Below, piece after piece: positions 36,394-45,020 of a stretch of DNA of 64,000 bases. Position 1 is the stretch's first letter. Each line of letters opens with the position of its first letter. The notes beneath the pieces are model-generated. The model had not been told where the DNA came from and made no database searches. It saw only the letters and a program-made list of their open reading frames with translations. The translations under genes were made by a program, and so were the position numbers. Source of the DNA: Photobacterium profundum (lineage in GTDB: Bacteria > Pseudomonadota > Gammaproteobacteria > Enterobacterales > Vibrionaceae); NCBI RefSeq assembly GCF_003026285.1, contig NZ_PYOD01000004.1:124001-188000 (forward strand), in the 5' to 3' direction.

Positions 36394-37158
36394 ATGATTG
36401 ATACTGTGTTGAACGATGAATTAGCAATGTCAGCTATTGTAATTCCTAAGTCTTATCCAGATGGTCATATTATTGACTGGCACCATCACGACTTTTCTCA
36501 ATTAGTTTTTGCATATAGCGGTGTAATGATCGTAGAAACATATGAAAATCTTTGGGTTATTCCTCCTCAAAGGGCGGTATGGATACCAGCAGGCGTTTTG
36601 CACAAGGTATCAATGCACGGTCAGGCTAAAATGAGAAATTTTTATGTGCGTCCCAATTGTGATAGGCAGTTGCCTGAACAAAGTTGCGTGCTAAATGTTT
36701 CCACCTTAATGCGAGAATTACTTTTACATTTAGCTTCAGTCGAATTTAGTGAAAGCTGCAGAGAGGAAATAGAAAGATTAATAAAGGTGACTTTAGATCA
36801 ATTGAAATCAGCCCATCAAGTGACCTTCTATATACCAATTGCAACAGACCCAAGGCTTGCAAGCGTTTGTAACGCTTTATTAAACGATCCTGCGAATAGT
36901 CGTTCACTTAGCGAATGGGCAGCAATAATTAATATAAGTAGCCGTTCATTAAGTCGCTTATATCGTAATGAACTCGGACTATCATTTGTTGAATACCGTC
37001 ATCAAGTTAGACTGCTAGAGGCTTTAAAACAGCTCGCAAAAGGCAAACCTGTAACGACAGTTGCAATGGAGGTAGGTTTTTCAAGTTTAAGTGCATTCAA
37101 TCGTTTGTTTAAAAGAAACTTTGGCACTACACCTGGGCATTTCTTTATGGTTATTTAA
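36394..37158 (+). CDS. AraC-family transcriptional regulator
   Basis: Regulator of 254 aa with an N-terminal cupin (about residues 20-100; HIIDWHHHDFSQLVFAYSG and PPQRAVWIPAGVLHKV) and a C-terminal AraC helix-turn-helix pair (SLSEWAAIINISSRSLSRLY and VTTVAMEVGFSSLSAFNRLF, then FKRNFGTTPGHF). The cupin has the His-rich strand typical of ligand-binding AraC proteins. It is divergent from the MFS gene and is likely its regulator. Ligand unknown. Confidence 0.88.
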   Translation: MIDTVLNDELAMSAIVIPKSYPDGHIIDWHHHDFSQLVFAYSGVMIVETYENLWVIPPQRAVWIPAGVLHKVSMHGQAKMRNFYVRPNCDRQLPEQSCVLNVSTLMRELLLHLASVEFSESCREEIERLIKVTLDQLKSAHQVTFYIPIATDPRLASVCNALLNDPANSRSLSEWAAIINISSRSLSRLYRNELGLSFVEYRHQVRLLEALKQLAKGKPVTTVAMEVGFSSLSAFNRLFKRNFGTTPGHFFMVI

Positions 37159-37205
37159 TATTTTGCATAATCTTTGAGTGAAATTGAATGACTCTTTCAT
37201 GTTGT

Positions 37206-37236
37206 AATGAGCCATTTCTATATGAAATAGCTCATT
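37206..37236. repeat. Stem-loop B, twin of the one at 35067-35097
   Basis: AATGAGCCATTTC and GAAATAGCTCATT pair with one mismatch and share the loop TATAT and most of the stem with the other copy. It lies between the convergent araC-type gene and tnaA. Confidence 0.75.
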
Positions 37237-37267
37237 ATGGTTCTGGCATTTAGGTTACAAATGAAAC

Positions 37268-38668
37268 TTACTTAACGGGTTTCAATTTAGCGGTAAAGTG
37301 GCGTAAAACTGGTGGTTCATATTCAAAGGTTAGACCTCGAATGTCACTGGCTCGTTTTGTGACTGCGATTAATGCATCGGCAACGTAATCCATGTGATCG
37401 TTGGTATATACACGACGTGGAATAGTGAGGCGCATTAATTCTAATTGTGATTCTTTTTGTTTGCCTGTTTCAGGATCTCTGCCCAGTAATAGCGAACCAA
37501 TTTCTACAGCTCGCACACCAGATTCTAAATAGAGTTCATTACATAATGCGTGCGCAGGGAATTGTTCATTGGGGATATGAGGCAAAATTTTGGTCGCGTC
37601 GACAAAGACAGCATGTCCACCGGTTGGGTATTGAATGGGTACTCCAGCTTCTCGTAAACGTTCACCTAAGTATTCTACTTGGCTAATACGGTAGTGAAGG
37701 AAATCTTCATCAGCACCTTCATATAAACCACGGGCGAGGGCTTCCATGTCACGCCCTGCCATTCCACCATAAGTGACAAACCCTTCCATTGGCACACAAC
37801 GTGTTCGTACTGCTTGGAAAAGATCTTCATGATCACGAATACAGCATAAGCCCCCAATGTTGACCATCGGGTCTTTTTTAGCAGACATCGTTAACATGTC
37901 GCCATAAAGGTACATTTCACGGATAATTTCGAGAATGGATGCATCGGCGTATTCAGGTTCGCGTTGCTTTATAAAGTACGCATTTTCACAATAACGTGCT
38001 GAATCGATCACAACTGGAATATCATTTTCTTTCGCAATCTCATATACCGCACGCATGTTAGCCATTGAAACGGGTTGTCCGCCCGAGCTGTTACATGTGA
38101 TAGTGGTAATAATGGCAGCAATATTGTGTGAACCATAGGTTTCAATGGTTGATTGCAATTTAGCGAGGTCGAAGTTTCCTTTCCAGTCGTCATACGTTTC
38201 TGTATCAAACGCTTTTTCAGTCAGTACATTAATGGCTTTTCCTCCATTAAGCTCGATATGACCAGCGGTTGTATCGAAGTGGTAATTCGATATAAATACG
38301 GCTTTATCACCACCACGTACTGTTTTCATTCGCTCTATTAAGCACGGAAATAATATTTGCTCTGCCCCCCGCCCTTGGTGAGCTGGAACCGTCAGTTTGT
38401 AATCAAAAAAATGTTCTACAGCATCGCATAAATTAAAGTAGTTTCGGCTTCCTGCATAAGATTCGTCTCCCATCATTAAGCCAGCCCATTGCACATCACT
38501 CATTGCGCCTGTGCCTGAATCTGTCAGTAGATCGATATAAACATCTTCGCTTCTCAACATGAAAGGGTTATAACCCGCTTCAATTAAGGCTTCACGTCGA
38601 TCCTTTTCGTTTGGCATGCGGATAGATTCAACCATTTTAATGCGGAACGGTTCTGGTATACGTTTCAT
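37268..38668 (-). CDS. tnaA: Tryptophanase
   Basis: PLP-dependent lyase of 466 aa that cleaves tryptophan to indole, pyruvate and ammonia. The PLP lysine is in [12 protein letters not shown] (Lys265 probably). Diagnostic blocks include [43 protein letters not shown] and [18 protein letters not shown]. The related tyrosine phenol-lyase has SMERG near residue 380 with an Arg for the phenol ring; here the site reads [13 protein letters not shown], as in tryptophanase. A few stretches ([20 protein letters not shown]) look lyase-like. A TnaC leader precedes it by 176 bp. No tnaB permease follows; an araC-type gene converges instead. Confidence 0.93.
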   Translation of the reverse strand: MKRIPEPFRIKMVESIRMPNEKDRREALIEAGYNPFMLRSEDVYIDLLTDSGTGAMSDVQWAGLMMGDESYAGSRNYFNLCDAVEHFFDYKLTVPAHQGRGAEQILFPCLIERMKTVRGGDKAVFISNYHFDTTAGHIELNGGKAINVLTEKAFDTETYDDWKGNFDLAKLQSTIETYGSHNIAAIITTITCNSSGGQPVSMANMRAVYEIAKENDIPVVIDSARYCENAYFIKQREPEYADASILEIIREMYLYGDMLTMSAKKDPMVNIGGLCCIRDHEDLFQAVRTRCVPMEGFVTYGGMAGRDMEALARGLYEGADEDFLHYRISQVEYLGERLREAGVPIQYPTGGHAVFVDATKILPHIPNEQFPAHALCNELYLESGVRAVEIGSLLLGRDPETGKQKESQLELMRLTIPRRVYTNDHMDYVADALIAVTKRASDIRGLTFEYEPPVLRHFTAKLKPVK

Positions 38669-38844
38669 TGATATAGCCTCAGTAGCAGCCGTATGCCGAT
38701 TGTGTTTCTTCTACATTATTAATGATAAAAATGGCAATAACGGATTCAATAAATGATCAACAGTAATGCTTATCTAAAGCATAGTGCTGTTGGTACTTTT
38801 GAATTGGCTTGTTAGCGTACAAGCGCGCTGAATAACAAGAAGGC

Positions 38845-38943
38845 TTATGCGGAAGGGAAGTCGTGGCTTAGGCGAAAATCTTGGTTGTACCAGCAAGACA
38901 ACATCAGTCTGCTGTCTGGCAACGTAGAGGGAATTTGATGCAT
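38845..38943 (-). CDS. tnaC: TnaC regulatory leader peptide
   Basis: A 32-codon frame upstream of tnaA on the same strand, too short for ordinary gene callers. Its sense part reads CWYNQDFRLSHDFPSA. Trp18, Asp22 and Pro30 have exactly the spacing of Trp12, Asp16 and Pro24 of E. coli TnaC, the residues needed for tryptophan-induced ribosome stalling. AGGAAGG precedes the ATG by about 8 nt. The 176-nt spacer to tnaA has room for the Rho-loading region. I infer tryptophan induction by relief of Rho-dependent termination. Confidence 0.85.
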   Translation of the reverse strand: MHQIPSTLPDSRLMLSCWYNQDFRLSHDFPSA

Positions 38944-39059
38944 GTCGTCATCCTTCCTTTGACTGTTGGAGATATCTATTTGACCTTAAACAGAAGTAAT
39001 AAGCTTATGTAAAAGGCGAATGAAACATGCTTTCTAGTGTAGACGTAATGAATTAATGT

Positions 39060-39075
39060 TGTGAAGTTATTCATG
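39060..39075. promoter_or_regulatory. CRP-like site upstream of tnaC
   Basis: TGTGA-AGTTAT-TCATG has a perfect left half and two mismatches on the right. On the minus strand TACACT (39036-39041), a -10-like hexamer, follows at a distance that puts the site near -39. The E. coli tna operon is also CRP-dependent. Confidence 0.55.
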
Positions 39076-39177
39076 TTTATGGCGTGAGATAGTCGCGAGT
39101 AAATTCCTTTTATCGCGACCATTTAAGCTTTTAAGCGCGGTTTTAAAGTATGCATATATCCATATTATTTATTATTG

Positions 39178-39501
39178 TTATGAACGGTTAGATGAAATAA
39201 AACGCTGAGTTGAAACTGTTGTACCGTCTTCATCAGAAACTTCGAATGTCATTGAACGAGCCGCTTCAAACGAGCTATATACAAATACTCGACCAGATTC
39301 AGATGTAGTGTAATGCTGTTTTTGGCCGCCTTTAACAGTAACGTCTAAACCTGCTTGAGGTGCTCCATCTTTTTCTACTGTTACCCAGGCTCCACCTTTC
39401 TGCGGTGTGACAATTAGGTTTAGACCTTGGTTAACACTTGCAAGTGCTGAACCTGAAAAAAGAGTTGTTGCAACGATGAGGCTTGCGATTGTTTTGTTCA
39501 T
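39178..39501 (-). CDS. Small secreted protein, unknown function
   Basis: Exported protein of 107 aa with a clear Sec signal peptide, cleavage near ALA-SV at about residue 21. The mature part is short and beta-rich: GAWVTVEKDGAPQAGLDVTV followed by HYTTSESGRVFVYSSFEAAR. The pattern of a small Ig-like/carboxypeptidase-regulatory fold (a variable strand, then a G-rich turn) is suggestive only. AAGGGA lies ahead of the ATG. It is a single gene, next to the tna regulatory region. I do not recognise a family. Confidence 0.75.
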   Translation of the reverse strand: MNKTIASLIVATTLFSGSALASVNQGLNLIVTPQKGGAWVTVEKDGAPQAGLDVTVKGGQKQHYTTSESGRVFVYSSFEAARSMTFEVSDEDGTTVSTQRFISSNRS

Positions 39502-39784
39502 GAGTTTCCCTTATATGAGTTGTTTTAATTTGTTTAACGCTGCTTGTCTGCGTGTTGATATTCATAATAGGTGTGATTTAGATCTCTTTCTATGGTGTTT
39601 TTTAGTTCAAGTTGTTCGAAATAATTGAGCAATAATTTGAGTGTTAATCCGGTCATGGTGTTGAGGGGAGTGTGCATAAACGAGAAATAGACATTTTATT
39701 ACAAAGATAGGGAAGGGGAGTTGGGAAAGAAAATTGCAGTTTAGGCTTTTGAGATCAATTGGTTATGATTCGCCTGGTGTCTGG

Positions 39785-39800
39785 TGTGATTTTTATCACG
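39785..39800. promoter_or_regulatory. CRP-like site
   Basis: TGTGA-TTTTTA-TCACG has one mismatch to the CRP consensus. It lies 284 bp upstream of the secreted-protein gene (minus) and 379 bp upstream of the cold-shock-domain gene (plus). Its target is not clear. Confidence 0.55.
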
Positions 39801-40120
39801 TTTTATTGCAATAAAAATGTTTACAGACAGATATATTACGTTTAATGTTTATCTCGTCTGCAACTCAGACCTAATCAATGATTTTTTCAAAGAACACTTC
39901 GCACTTCCTGCTTCTCGCCAAAGCCTGCTGTAAAGAAGAAAATTAAAGAAGATCAAATGAATGATTTCTTTCCACTGCTATCGTTAATGTTGCGAACGAT
40001 TATGCGGTGATGAGCTATTGAGTAGGGTGAACTCTTAGCTGTAAAGGAATAAAGGTCAATGAGTTAAAAGATATTTACCGCCACAAAGATGTGAGCGGAA
40101 CTAACTAACTATCTACTCAA

Positions 40121-40135
40121 TTTGATATACCTCAA
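40121..40135 (+). repeat. 15-bp direct repeat, left copy
   Basis: TTTGATATACCTCAA occurs here and again, unchanged, at 40548-40562, bracketing the cold-shock-domain gene with 427 bp between starts. Confidence 0.8.
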
Positions 40136-40178
40136 ACATAACGCTCTAAAGCATTGTTTGGGTAAAAAGGAAATAATT

Positions 40179-40376
40179 ATGACTTCACAAACTGGTATTA
40201 TCCGTAGCTTCAATTCTGCTGACAACAATGGCCTAATTACATGTGATCTTGGTGGTGATATCCGCTTTGATGCCTCAAGTGTAAATGGCGGTTTACCTGT
40301 ATCAGGCAGCCTTGTTGAGTTCATCATGGATGACTCTTCAAATAAGCTTCAGGCGATTAAAATTCGTTTAATCTAA
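40179..40376 (+). CDS. Cold-shock-domain-like small protein
   Basis: Protein of 65 aa reading TGIIRSFNSADNNGLITCDL at its start, which follows the cold-shock pattern G-x-I-x-x-F-N, with a turn and then G-x-I. GDIRFDASSV would be the RNP2-like strand. It lacks the Phe/His-rich RNP motifs of CspA (FVHFSAI), so nucleic-acid binding may be weak or altered. I chose the ATG at 40179, which has AAAAGGA ahead; 19 more upstream codons are open but lack a ribosome site. It is a single gene with a long untranslated 5' region and a hairpin after it. Confidence 0.75.
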   Translation: MTSQTGIIRSFNSADNNGLITCDLGGDIRFDASSVNGGLPVSGSLVEFIMDDSSNKLQAIKIRLI

Positions 40377-40430
40377 GCGAATAGTTAACTCACTTAAGAG
40401 TTTATTCATACGGTATAACCGTATTCAAGT

Positions 40431-40472
40431 AACCAGTAATGAAAAGTACCATTCACTGAGTATTTACTGGTT
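40431..40472 (+). terminator. Hairpin after the cold-shock-domain gene
   Basis: AACCAGTAA and TTACTGGTT pair over 9 bp with a 24-nt loop; a second small palindrome, ATACGGT/ACCGTAT, lies just before it near 40409-40425. TCCTTAATTTTC follows, a poor T-run, so it is a weak terminator candidate. Confidence 0.45.
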
Positions 40473-40547
40473 TCCTTAATTTTCTATCGCTATTTTTATA
40501 TTAAACGAATAATTCTCTTTTTACTGATACCACAGTAACGCTGAGGC

Positions 40548-40562
40548 TTTGATATACCTCAA
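40548..40562 (+). repeat. 15-bp direct repeat, right copy
   Basis: Identical to 40121-40135 (TTTGATATACCTCAA). The copy sits just outside the stop of the large secreted protein gene on the minus strand. Confidence 0.8.
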
Positions 40563-40579
40563 CGTTAAATGTGAATGGT

Positions 40580-42457
40580 TTAATAACGACGATATGGTGA
40601 GTAGCGTGAAGGGGCAGAGTAGCCGTATTCAAAGGCGATACCCTGAACATCCACACCGCCTTTATCACCGTAGGTAATGGCTATTATATCTTCAGCATCT
40701 ACCCAAATAGAAATGTTCTTATGTGGGGTTATTTTGAAGATATTGGCGCCGTTGTCTTCTCCTACATCATCGTTATCATTAGGATTGCTGGCAAAAAGAT
40801 TGCCGTACCTGTCGTAAGCCAGCCCACCTTCCATATCGACTGAACCCCCATTGGTTTTAATAAGATCCCACTCTGTGACTAAGGTTCTAACTTTACCTGC
40901 TGGGTCGATGTTATAGATGAAATGCGCACCTGAGTCATCAGCCAACGTCATTATACCTGTACGGCTTCGGGTCATGTATCCGTCAGGGTCATCAAAGGCG
41001 CGAGCATCTTGGATTGTACCGGCTAAGATATCTTCGCTGCTTAATGCATAATAGTCATCGTTTATAAGATCAAAGTCGATCTGCGTTTTCTCAAAACCAC
41101 CGAAGAATTTGAATACCCACGGATTGTACAGCGTCCCTTTACCACTAACAGCGATATCTTCTTTACTTAAATGGGTCTCTTCGATTAATTTATTCTGAAT
41201 GGAGTAGGCGCTATCACCCACTTGCCAGCTAATAGTACCGAGATCTTTCTCTTCACTACTAGAACCACTTGTAATACGCGCATCAAATTGTATGGTAATT
41301 GTGCCAGAGTAGGCATCGGTACCTAGAGCCTCAATATGATTATTGGCTTCTACAGCTTCTTTACTATCACTGCTTTCATCTTCTCTTCTTGCATCAGCGT
41401 TATAGAGGTAGTCATCATTGATGTCGTCTAATGTGTAATGCTCAAGGTTGTTAAAAGTCCAAGGGCTACCAATCGTGCCAATACCGCGTACATCAATAGG
41501 AAGGTATAAGGCTTGTTGTATGGCATATGCAACCTCATGTGAGGTTGCATCCCAGTTAATCGGGTCAGTTGTTACGTTAGCACCATATTCATGGTCAAAG
41601 GTTAGCGTAAATGTTCCAGTTATATTGGTGGGTTTTAGCGGTGAAAAATAACCGGACTCGTTTTGGTAGCGCGTGTAACCCACCGGTGGATCATAGTTGT
41701 CATTGACAATGAAAACATAATTGTCGCGTGAGAGATCATGAGGGTCAACATTTGGTCCTGCCGCAAAAACCTCGGGTTTTCCATACTTATAAGGAATGCG
41801 GTAGACAATATTGGGAGTATCATCGCTGGCCGTGTAAATATAGCGGTAATCAGCCGAAAGGGCGGCTTGAACATCAAAGTCGAAACCATCACCAAGTTGT
41901 TCAAGATCTTCTTTTTCTATAAATATTTCAGCGTAGCCAGTATGTGGGTTCACTTTCAATATCATGTCTTCTTCGTCTTCACCGACGTATAAGAACCCAT
42001 CAAAACCTGCGACTAGACCATCTAAATCAGGGTCACCGCCCCCTGTGAGTGATGTAATATCGTCGTTATGCAATAAGACGGTTAGCATACCGTATTTGTT
42101 TTTTTTCATTAAGTATGCGCCCGTACCATAGTCGCCTTCTGCAGTTAGAGCGAAAATGACAGTACCGTCAGATAAAGCAACAATCCCCGCGTCTTCAAAA
42201 TCCACATTGTCGTAGTAACCACCAATTTGAAAGAGAGCATATAGAATTTGTTGTTTGGTGATGGTAATGGTGATGTCTTTCTCTGGACTTATTTTTAGTA
42301 CACAGTCGCAGTTGTTTTCCAATGCATAAAGATTGGATGTAAGAGGATAAGGCAAGAGCGATATCCCTGAGGCAATAGCTGTCGCAGAGAAGCAACAGCT
42401 AACGAATACGGCGCTTTTTATTGTTTTATTTAATCGCGATATTTTATGACTTTTCAT
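40580..42457 (-). CDS. Large secreted beta-propeller-like protein with two inserted repeats
   Basis: Exported acidic protein of 625 aa; signal peptide to about Ser30. Residues 40-265 and 490-615 look like halves of a beta-propeller (DGTVIFALTAEGDYGTG, DGLVAGFDGFLYVGEDEED, GGLAYDRYGNLFASNPND), each strand set with a xxxNLFASN-type turn. Between them lie two homologous modules, residues 279-350 and 383-469, with the shared pattern SGT-T-x-FD, AYxIQxxL, V-x-G-x-GT-x-x-PW-x-F and INDDY. Such GTFTLTF..IQ-AL..G-PW modules are known from large secreted and adhesive proteins. Asp/Glu richness suggests Ca2+ binding. Function unknown. It ends in a Tyr/Arg-rich tail. Confidence 0.78.
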   Translation of the reverse strand: MKSHKISRLNKTIKSAVFVSCCFSATAIASGISLLPYPLTSNLYALENNCDCVLKISPEKDITITITKQQILYALFQIGGYYDNVDFEDAGIVALSDGTVIFALTAEGDYGTGAYLMKKNKYGMLTVLLHNDDITSLTGGGDPDLDGLVAGFDGFLYVGEDEEDMILKVNPHTGYAEIFIEKEDLEQLGDGFDFDVQAALSADYRYIYTASDDTPNIVYRIPYKYGKPEVFAAGPNVDPHDLSRDNYVFIVNDNYDPPVGYTRYQNESGYFSPLKPTNITGTFTLTFDHEYGANVTTDPINWDATSHEVAYAIQQALYLPIDVRGIGTIGSPWTFNNLEHYTLDDINDDYLYNADARREDESSDSKEAVEANNHIEALGTDAYSGTITIQFDARITSGSSSEEKDLGTISWQVGDSAYSIQNKLIEETHLSKEDIAVSGKGTLYNPWVFKFFGGFEKTQIDFDLINDDYYALSSEDILAGTIQDARAFDDPDGYMTRSRTGIMTLADDSGAHFIYNIDPAGKVRTLVTEWDLIKTNGGSVDMEGGLAYDRYGNLFASNPNDNDDVGEDNGANIFKITPHKNISIWVDAEDIIAITYGDKGGVDVQGIAFEYGYSAPSRYSPYRRY

Positions 42458-42572
42458 TGTCTATATCCCACAGAATATTTATAAGTGTTGAGCATAGATA
42501 GAGCTCGCAGTCTTATTGTCTATAATGTTGGAATTAGAAACCTGACAATGAATAAAGTTAGGAGAGCATAAA

Positions 42573-43613
42573 TTACTTTCCTTTGTTCTCTCGTGCGCTT
42601 GTTTGAACCGATTTGTACATTTTACTTAGGTTTTTATTTTTACTGCGCATTTCTGCAATTGAACTTCCGTTACGTTCTTGTTCTCTTCGCAATTTGAAGT
42701 AATTATTTAATCGTCGTTCATCTAACTGCCCTGTAGAAAGAGCTTTTTGTACGGCGCATTTGGGTTCTGCTTGATGCTGGCAATCAGCAAAGCGGCATTG
42801 CTGAGATAACTTAGCAATATCACTAAATGTTTCTTCAACGCCTTGTTCGCAGTCTGCAATTTGCAACTCTCGAATACCAGGAGTATCAAGAAGTAATGCT
42901 CCTGTTGGCATAATGTGCATCGACCGACTCGTGGTTGTATGACGGCCTTTACTGTCGTCTTCTCTTACGCCGCCTGTTTCTTGATCTTGACTCTGCATTA
43001 AGGTGTTAACCAATGTGGATTTCCCAACACCAGATGAACCAACAAATGCGACTGTTTTACCCAGCTTGCACCATGGTTTTAGTGTTGCGACACTGTCTGT
43101 ATCAAGGCTGTTAACAGCCTCGACCATTAAGAATGGATCAAGCGCTTGCACTTGTTGCTTAAACGATTCTGGTGCATCACAACAGTCTGCTTTTGTTAAA
43201 ATAATCACTGGTTCACATCCGCTGTCGTGTGCAATAGCAAGATAGCGTTCGATACGACTTAAATTAAAATCTTGGTTGAGTGAGTTGACGATAAAAAGTG
43301 TGTCGACATTGGCTGCAATTAACTGTTCCGATACTTTACTGCCCGCGGCTTTGCGCGAGAGTAAGGTTAGGCGGTCGAGTAATCTTATTAGTTGTTGTTC
43401 ACTATCAAGTAATATCCAATCCCCAACCGTTAATGCTGGCATATTCGGTCTGATCTCAAGCGAAAAACTCCCCGCTTCAGTTTGAATAACATAGAGACTA
43501 CGATGGTGCGCAAGCACTCGACCAATCTGGTAATTTTCGAGTTCTTCTAATGATAACTGCTGTTGAAAATAAGTCTGCCAACCAAGCTGTGGCAATGACA
43601 ATATTGAATTCAT
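42573..43613 (-). CDS. rsgA: RsgA-type ribosome small subunit GTPase (YjeQ family)
   Basis: Circularly permuted GTPase of 346 aa. The order is an OB fold (about 25-85), G4 ILTKAD, G1 GSSGVGKST, switch [10 protein letters not shown], and G3 [10 protein letters not shown]. The C-terminal zinc site is [14 protein letters not shown]. RsgA releases late-assembly factors from the 30S subunit. The N-terminus [15 protein letters not shown] and the basic tail [13 protein letters not shown] differ from the housekeeping RsgA, which suggests a second paralogue, common in Vibrionaceae. It is a single gene, divergent from coxB. Confidence 0.9.
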   Translation of the reverse strand: MNSILSLPQLGWQTYFQQQLSLEELENYQIGRVLAHHRSLYVIQTEAGSFSLEIRPNMPALTVGDWILLDSEQQLIRLLDRLTLLSRKAAGSKVSEQLIAANVDTLFIVNSLNQDFNLSRIERYLAIAHDSGCEPVIILTKADCCDAPESFKQQVQALDPFLMVEAVNSLDTDSVATLKPWCKLGKTVAFVGSSGVGKSTLVNTLMQSQDQETGGVREDDSKGRHTTTSRSMHIMPTGALLLDTPGIRELQIADCEQGVEETFSDIAKLSQQCRFADCQHQAEPKCAVQKALSTGQLDERRLNNYFKLRREQERNGSSIAEMRSKNKNLSKMYKSVQTSARENKGK

Positions 43614-43885
43614 GATAATCCGTGCAATTTTTTCTTTTTAAACATACATAATATTGTAATTGAGTTCAGTTTTGTTTAATTGAATAAAAACGACAGAATG
43701 TGAAATATCCTTGTCTCACAATTGCGTAAACAGATTAGATTGCAGTTTTTTGGGTCGCGAATTTAAATGAACCCCACTAAGATTAGTGGCAAGATCATTG
43801 CCGAAATATGTAGTGACTTCTTTTTAAGGGGTATTTTTTATTCATAAAATCAGGGATATGATCAAGAATAATTAGAGTGTTTTCT

Positions 43886-44983
43886 ATGGTTATTGCCATT
43901 GCATTAATCGTTATTGTAATTGCATCTGTTGCTTTTCATTTTCTTAGCCCATGGTGGCTAACCTCTGCTGCGTCAAATTGGTCACAAATCGACAACCAGT
44001 TAACACTAACTCTTATTATTACGGGTGCTTTTTTTATAGTAATCAACCTACTGATTGCTTTTTGTGTCATAAAATTCCGCTATAAGCCGGGTAGGAAATC
44101 TGCCTATCAACCTGAAAATAAAAAACTGGAAGCGTGGCTAATTGGCTTAACCACTGTCGGAATTGTGGGATTACTCGCTCCCGGTTTAGCGGTATATGGT
44201 GAGTATGTTAGCGTGCCAGATGACGCAAAACTGGTAGAGGTTGTTGGTGAGCAGTGGAAGTGGAGCTTTCGTTTTCCCGGTGAAGATGAACAGTTAGGGA
44301 AAAGTAGTACTCAGTGGGTAAGTAGTAAAAACCCCTTGGGTATTGATCCTAATGATCCCGCCTCTCAAGACGATAAAATTATTCTTAGCCCTGAATTACA
44401 TCTTCCGATTTTTTCGCCTTATAAAGTTTTACTGCGTTCAAAAGACGTTTTGCACAATTTTAATGTACCTCAGTTTCGAGCCAAGATGGATTTAGTACCC
44501 GGTACTGTCCCATACATTTGGTTTACTCCAACGAAGCGAGGGAGCTATGAGATTCTCTGTGCTGAACTGTGTGGCGTAGGGCATTTTAATATGCGAGGAA
44601 GAGTGATCGTTGAAGATGATGCACAATTCGGAAGCTGGCTAGCAACTCAACCTACATTTGCTCAAACTCAAGACCCTACCCGCCAAACACAGACTAACCC
44701 CATTGAATTAGGCAAAACACTCTCTGAAGTGAATGGTTGTATTGGCTGCCATAGTCTAAACGGCAATCCCGGTGTTGGACCTACGTGGTTAGGTTTATAC
44801 GGAAAAACGGAAATTATGTCTGATGATGCAAGAGTGGTAGTAGACGAGGCATATTTACGTACATCGATACTTAACCCTAAAGCTGAAATAGTAAAAGGTT
44901 ATCCCGCCATCATGCCTGTTTATCAGTTTGATGATCAGGAAGTTGACGCCATTATTGCTTATATCAAATCAGTATCTAAGTAA
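43886..44983 (+). CDS. coxB: Cytochrome c oxidase subunit II with fused cytochrome c (caa3 type)
   Basis: Membrane-anchored CuA subunit, about 365 aa. Two N-terminal helices are followed by the cupredoxin domain with the CuA ligands CAELCGVGHFNM and an upstream His in VLHNFNVPQ. At the C-terminus a cytochrome c domain has CIGCH and a likely distal Met in PAIMPVYQFDDQ, making it a caa3-type oxidase. I prefer ATG 43886; a GTG three codons earlier would also do, and neither has a strong ribosome site. It opens a five-gene operon. No heme A synthase, SCO or CtaG gene is in this cluster. Confidence 0.93.
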   Translation: MVIAIALIVIVIASVAFHFLSPWWLTSAASNWSQIDNQLTLTLIITGAFFIVINLLIAFCVIKFRYKPGRKSAYQPENKKLEAWLIGLTTVGIVGLLAPGLAVYGEYVSVPDDAKLVEVVGEQWKWSFRFPGEDEQLGKSSTQWVSSKNPLGIDPNDPASQDDKIILSPELHLPIFSPYKVLLRSKDVLHNFNVPQFRAKMDLVPGTVPYIWFTPTKRGSYEILCAELCGVGHFNMRGRVIVEDDAQFGSWLATQPTFAQTQDPTRQTQTNPIELGKTLSEVNGCIGCHSLNGNPGVGPTWLGLYGKTEIMSDDARVVVDEAYLRTSILNPKAEIVKGYPAIMPVYQFDDQEVDAIIAYIKSVSK

Positions 44984-45020
44984 TTTATATCACGATTTTT
45001 TTGAATGAGACAAGCTTGTT

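Larger units (their letters stand above)
39502..40178. other. Long non-coding region before the cold-shock-domain gene
   Basis: There is no convincing gene in these 677 bp. The region contains the CRP-like site at 39785-39800, the first copy of a 15-bp direct repeat (40121-40135), and what could be a long structured leader for the cold-shock-domain gene, as cspA-type mRNAs have. Confidence 0.45.
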
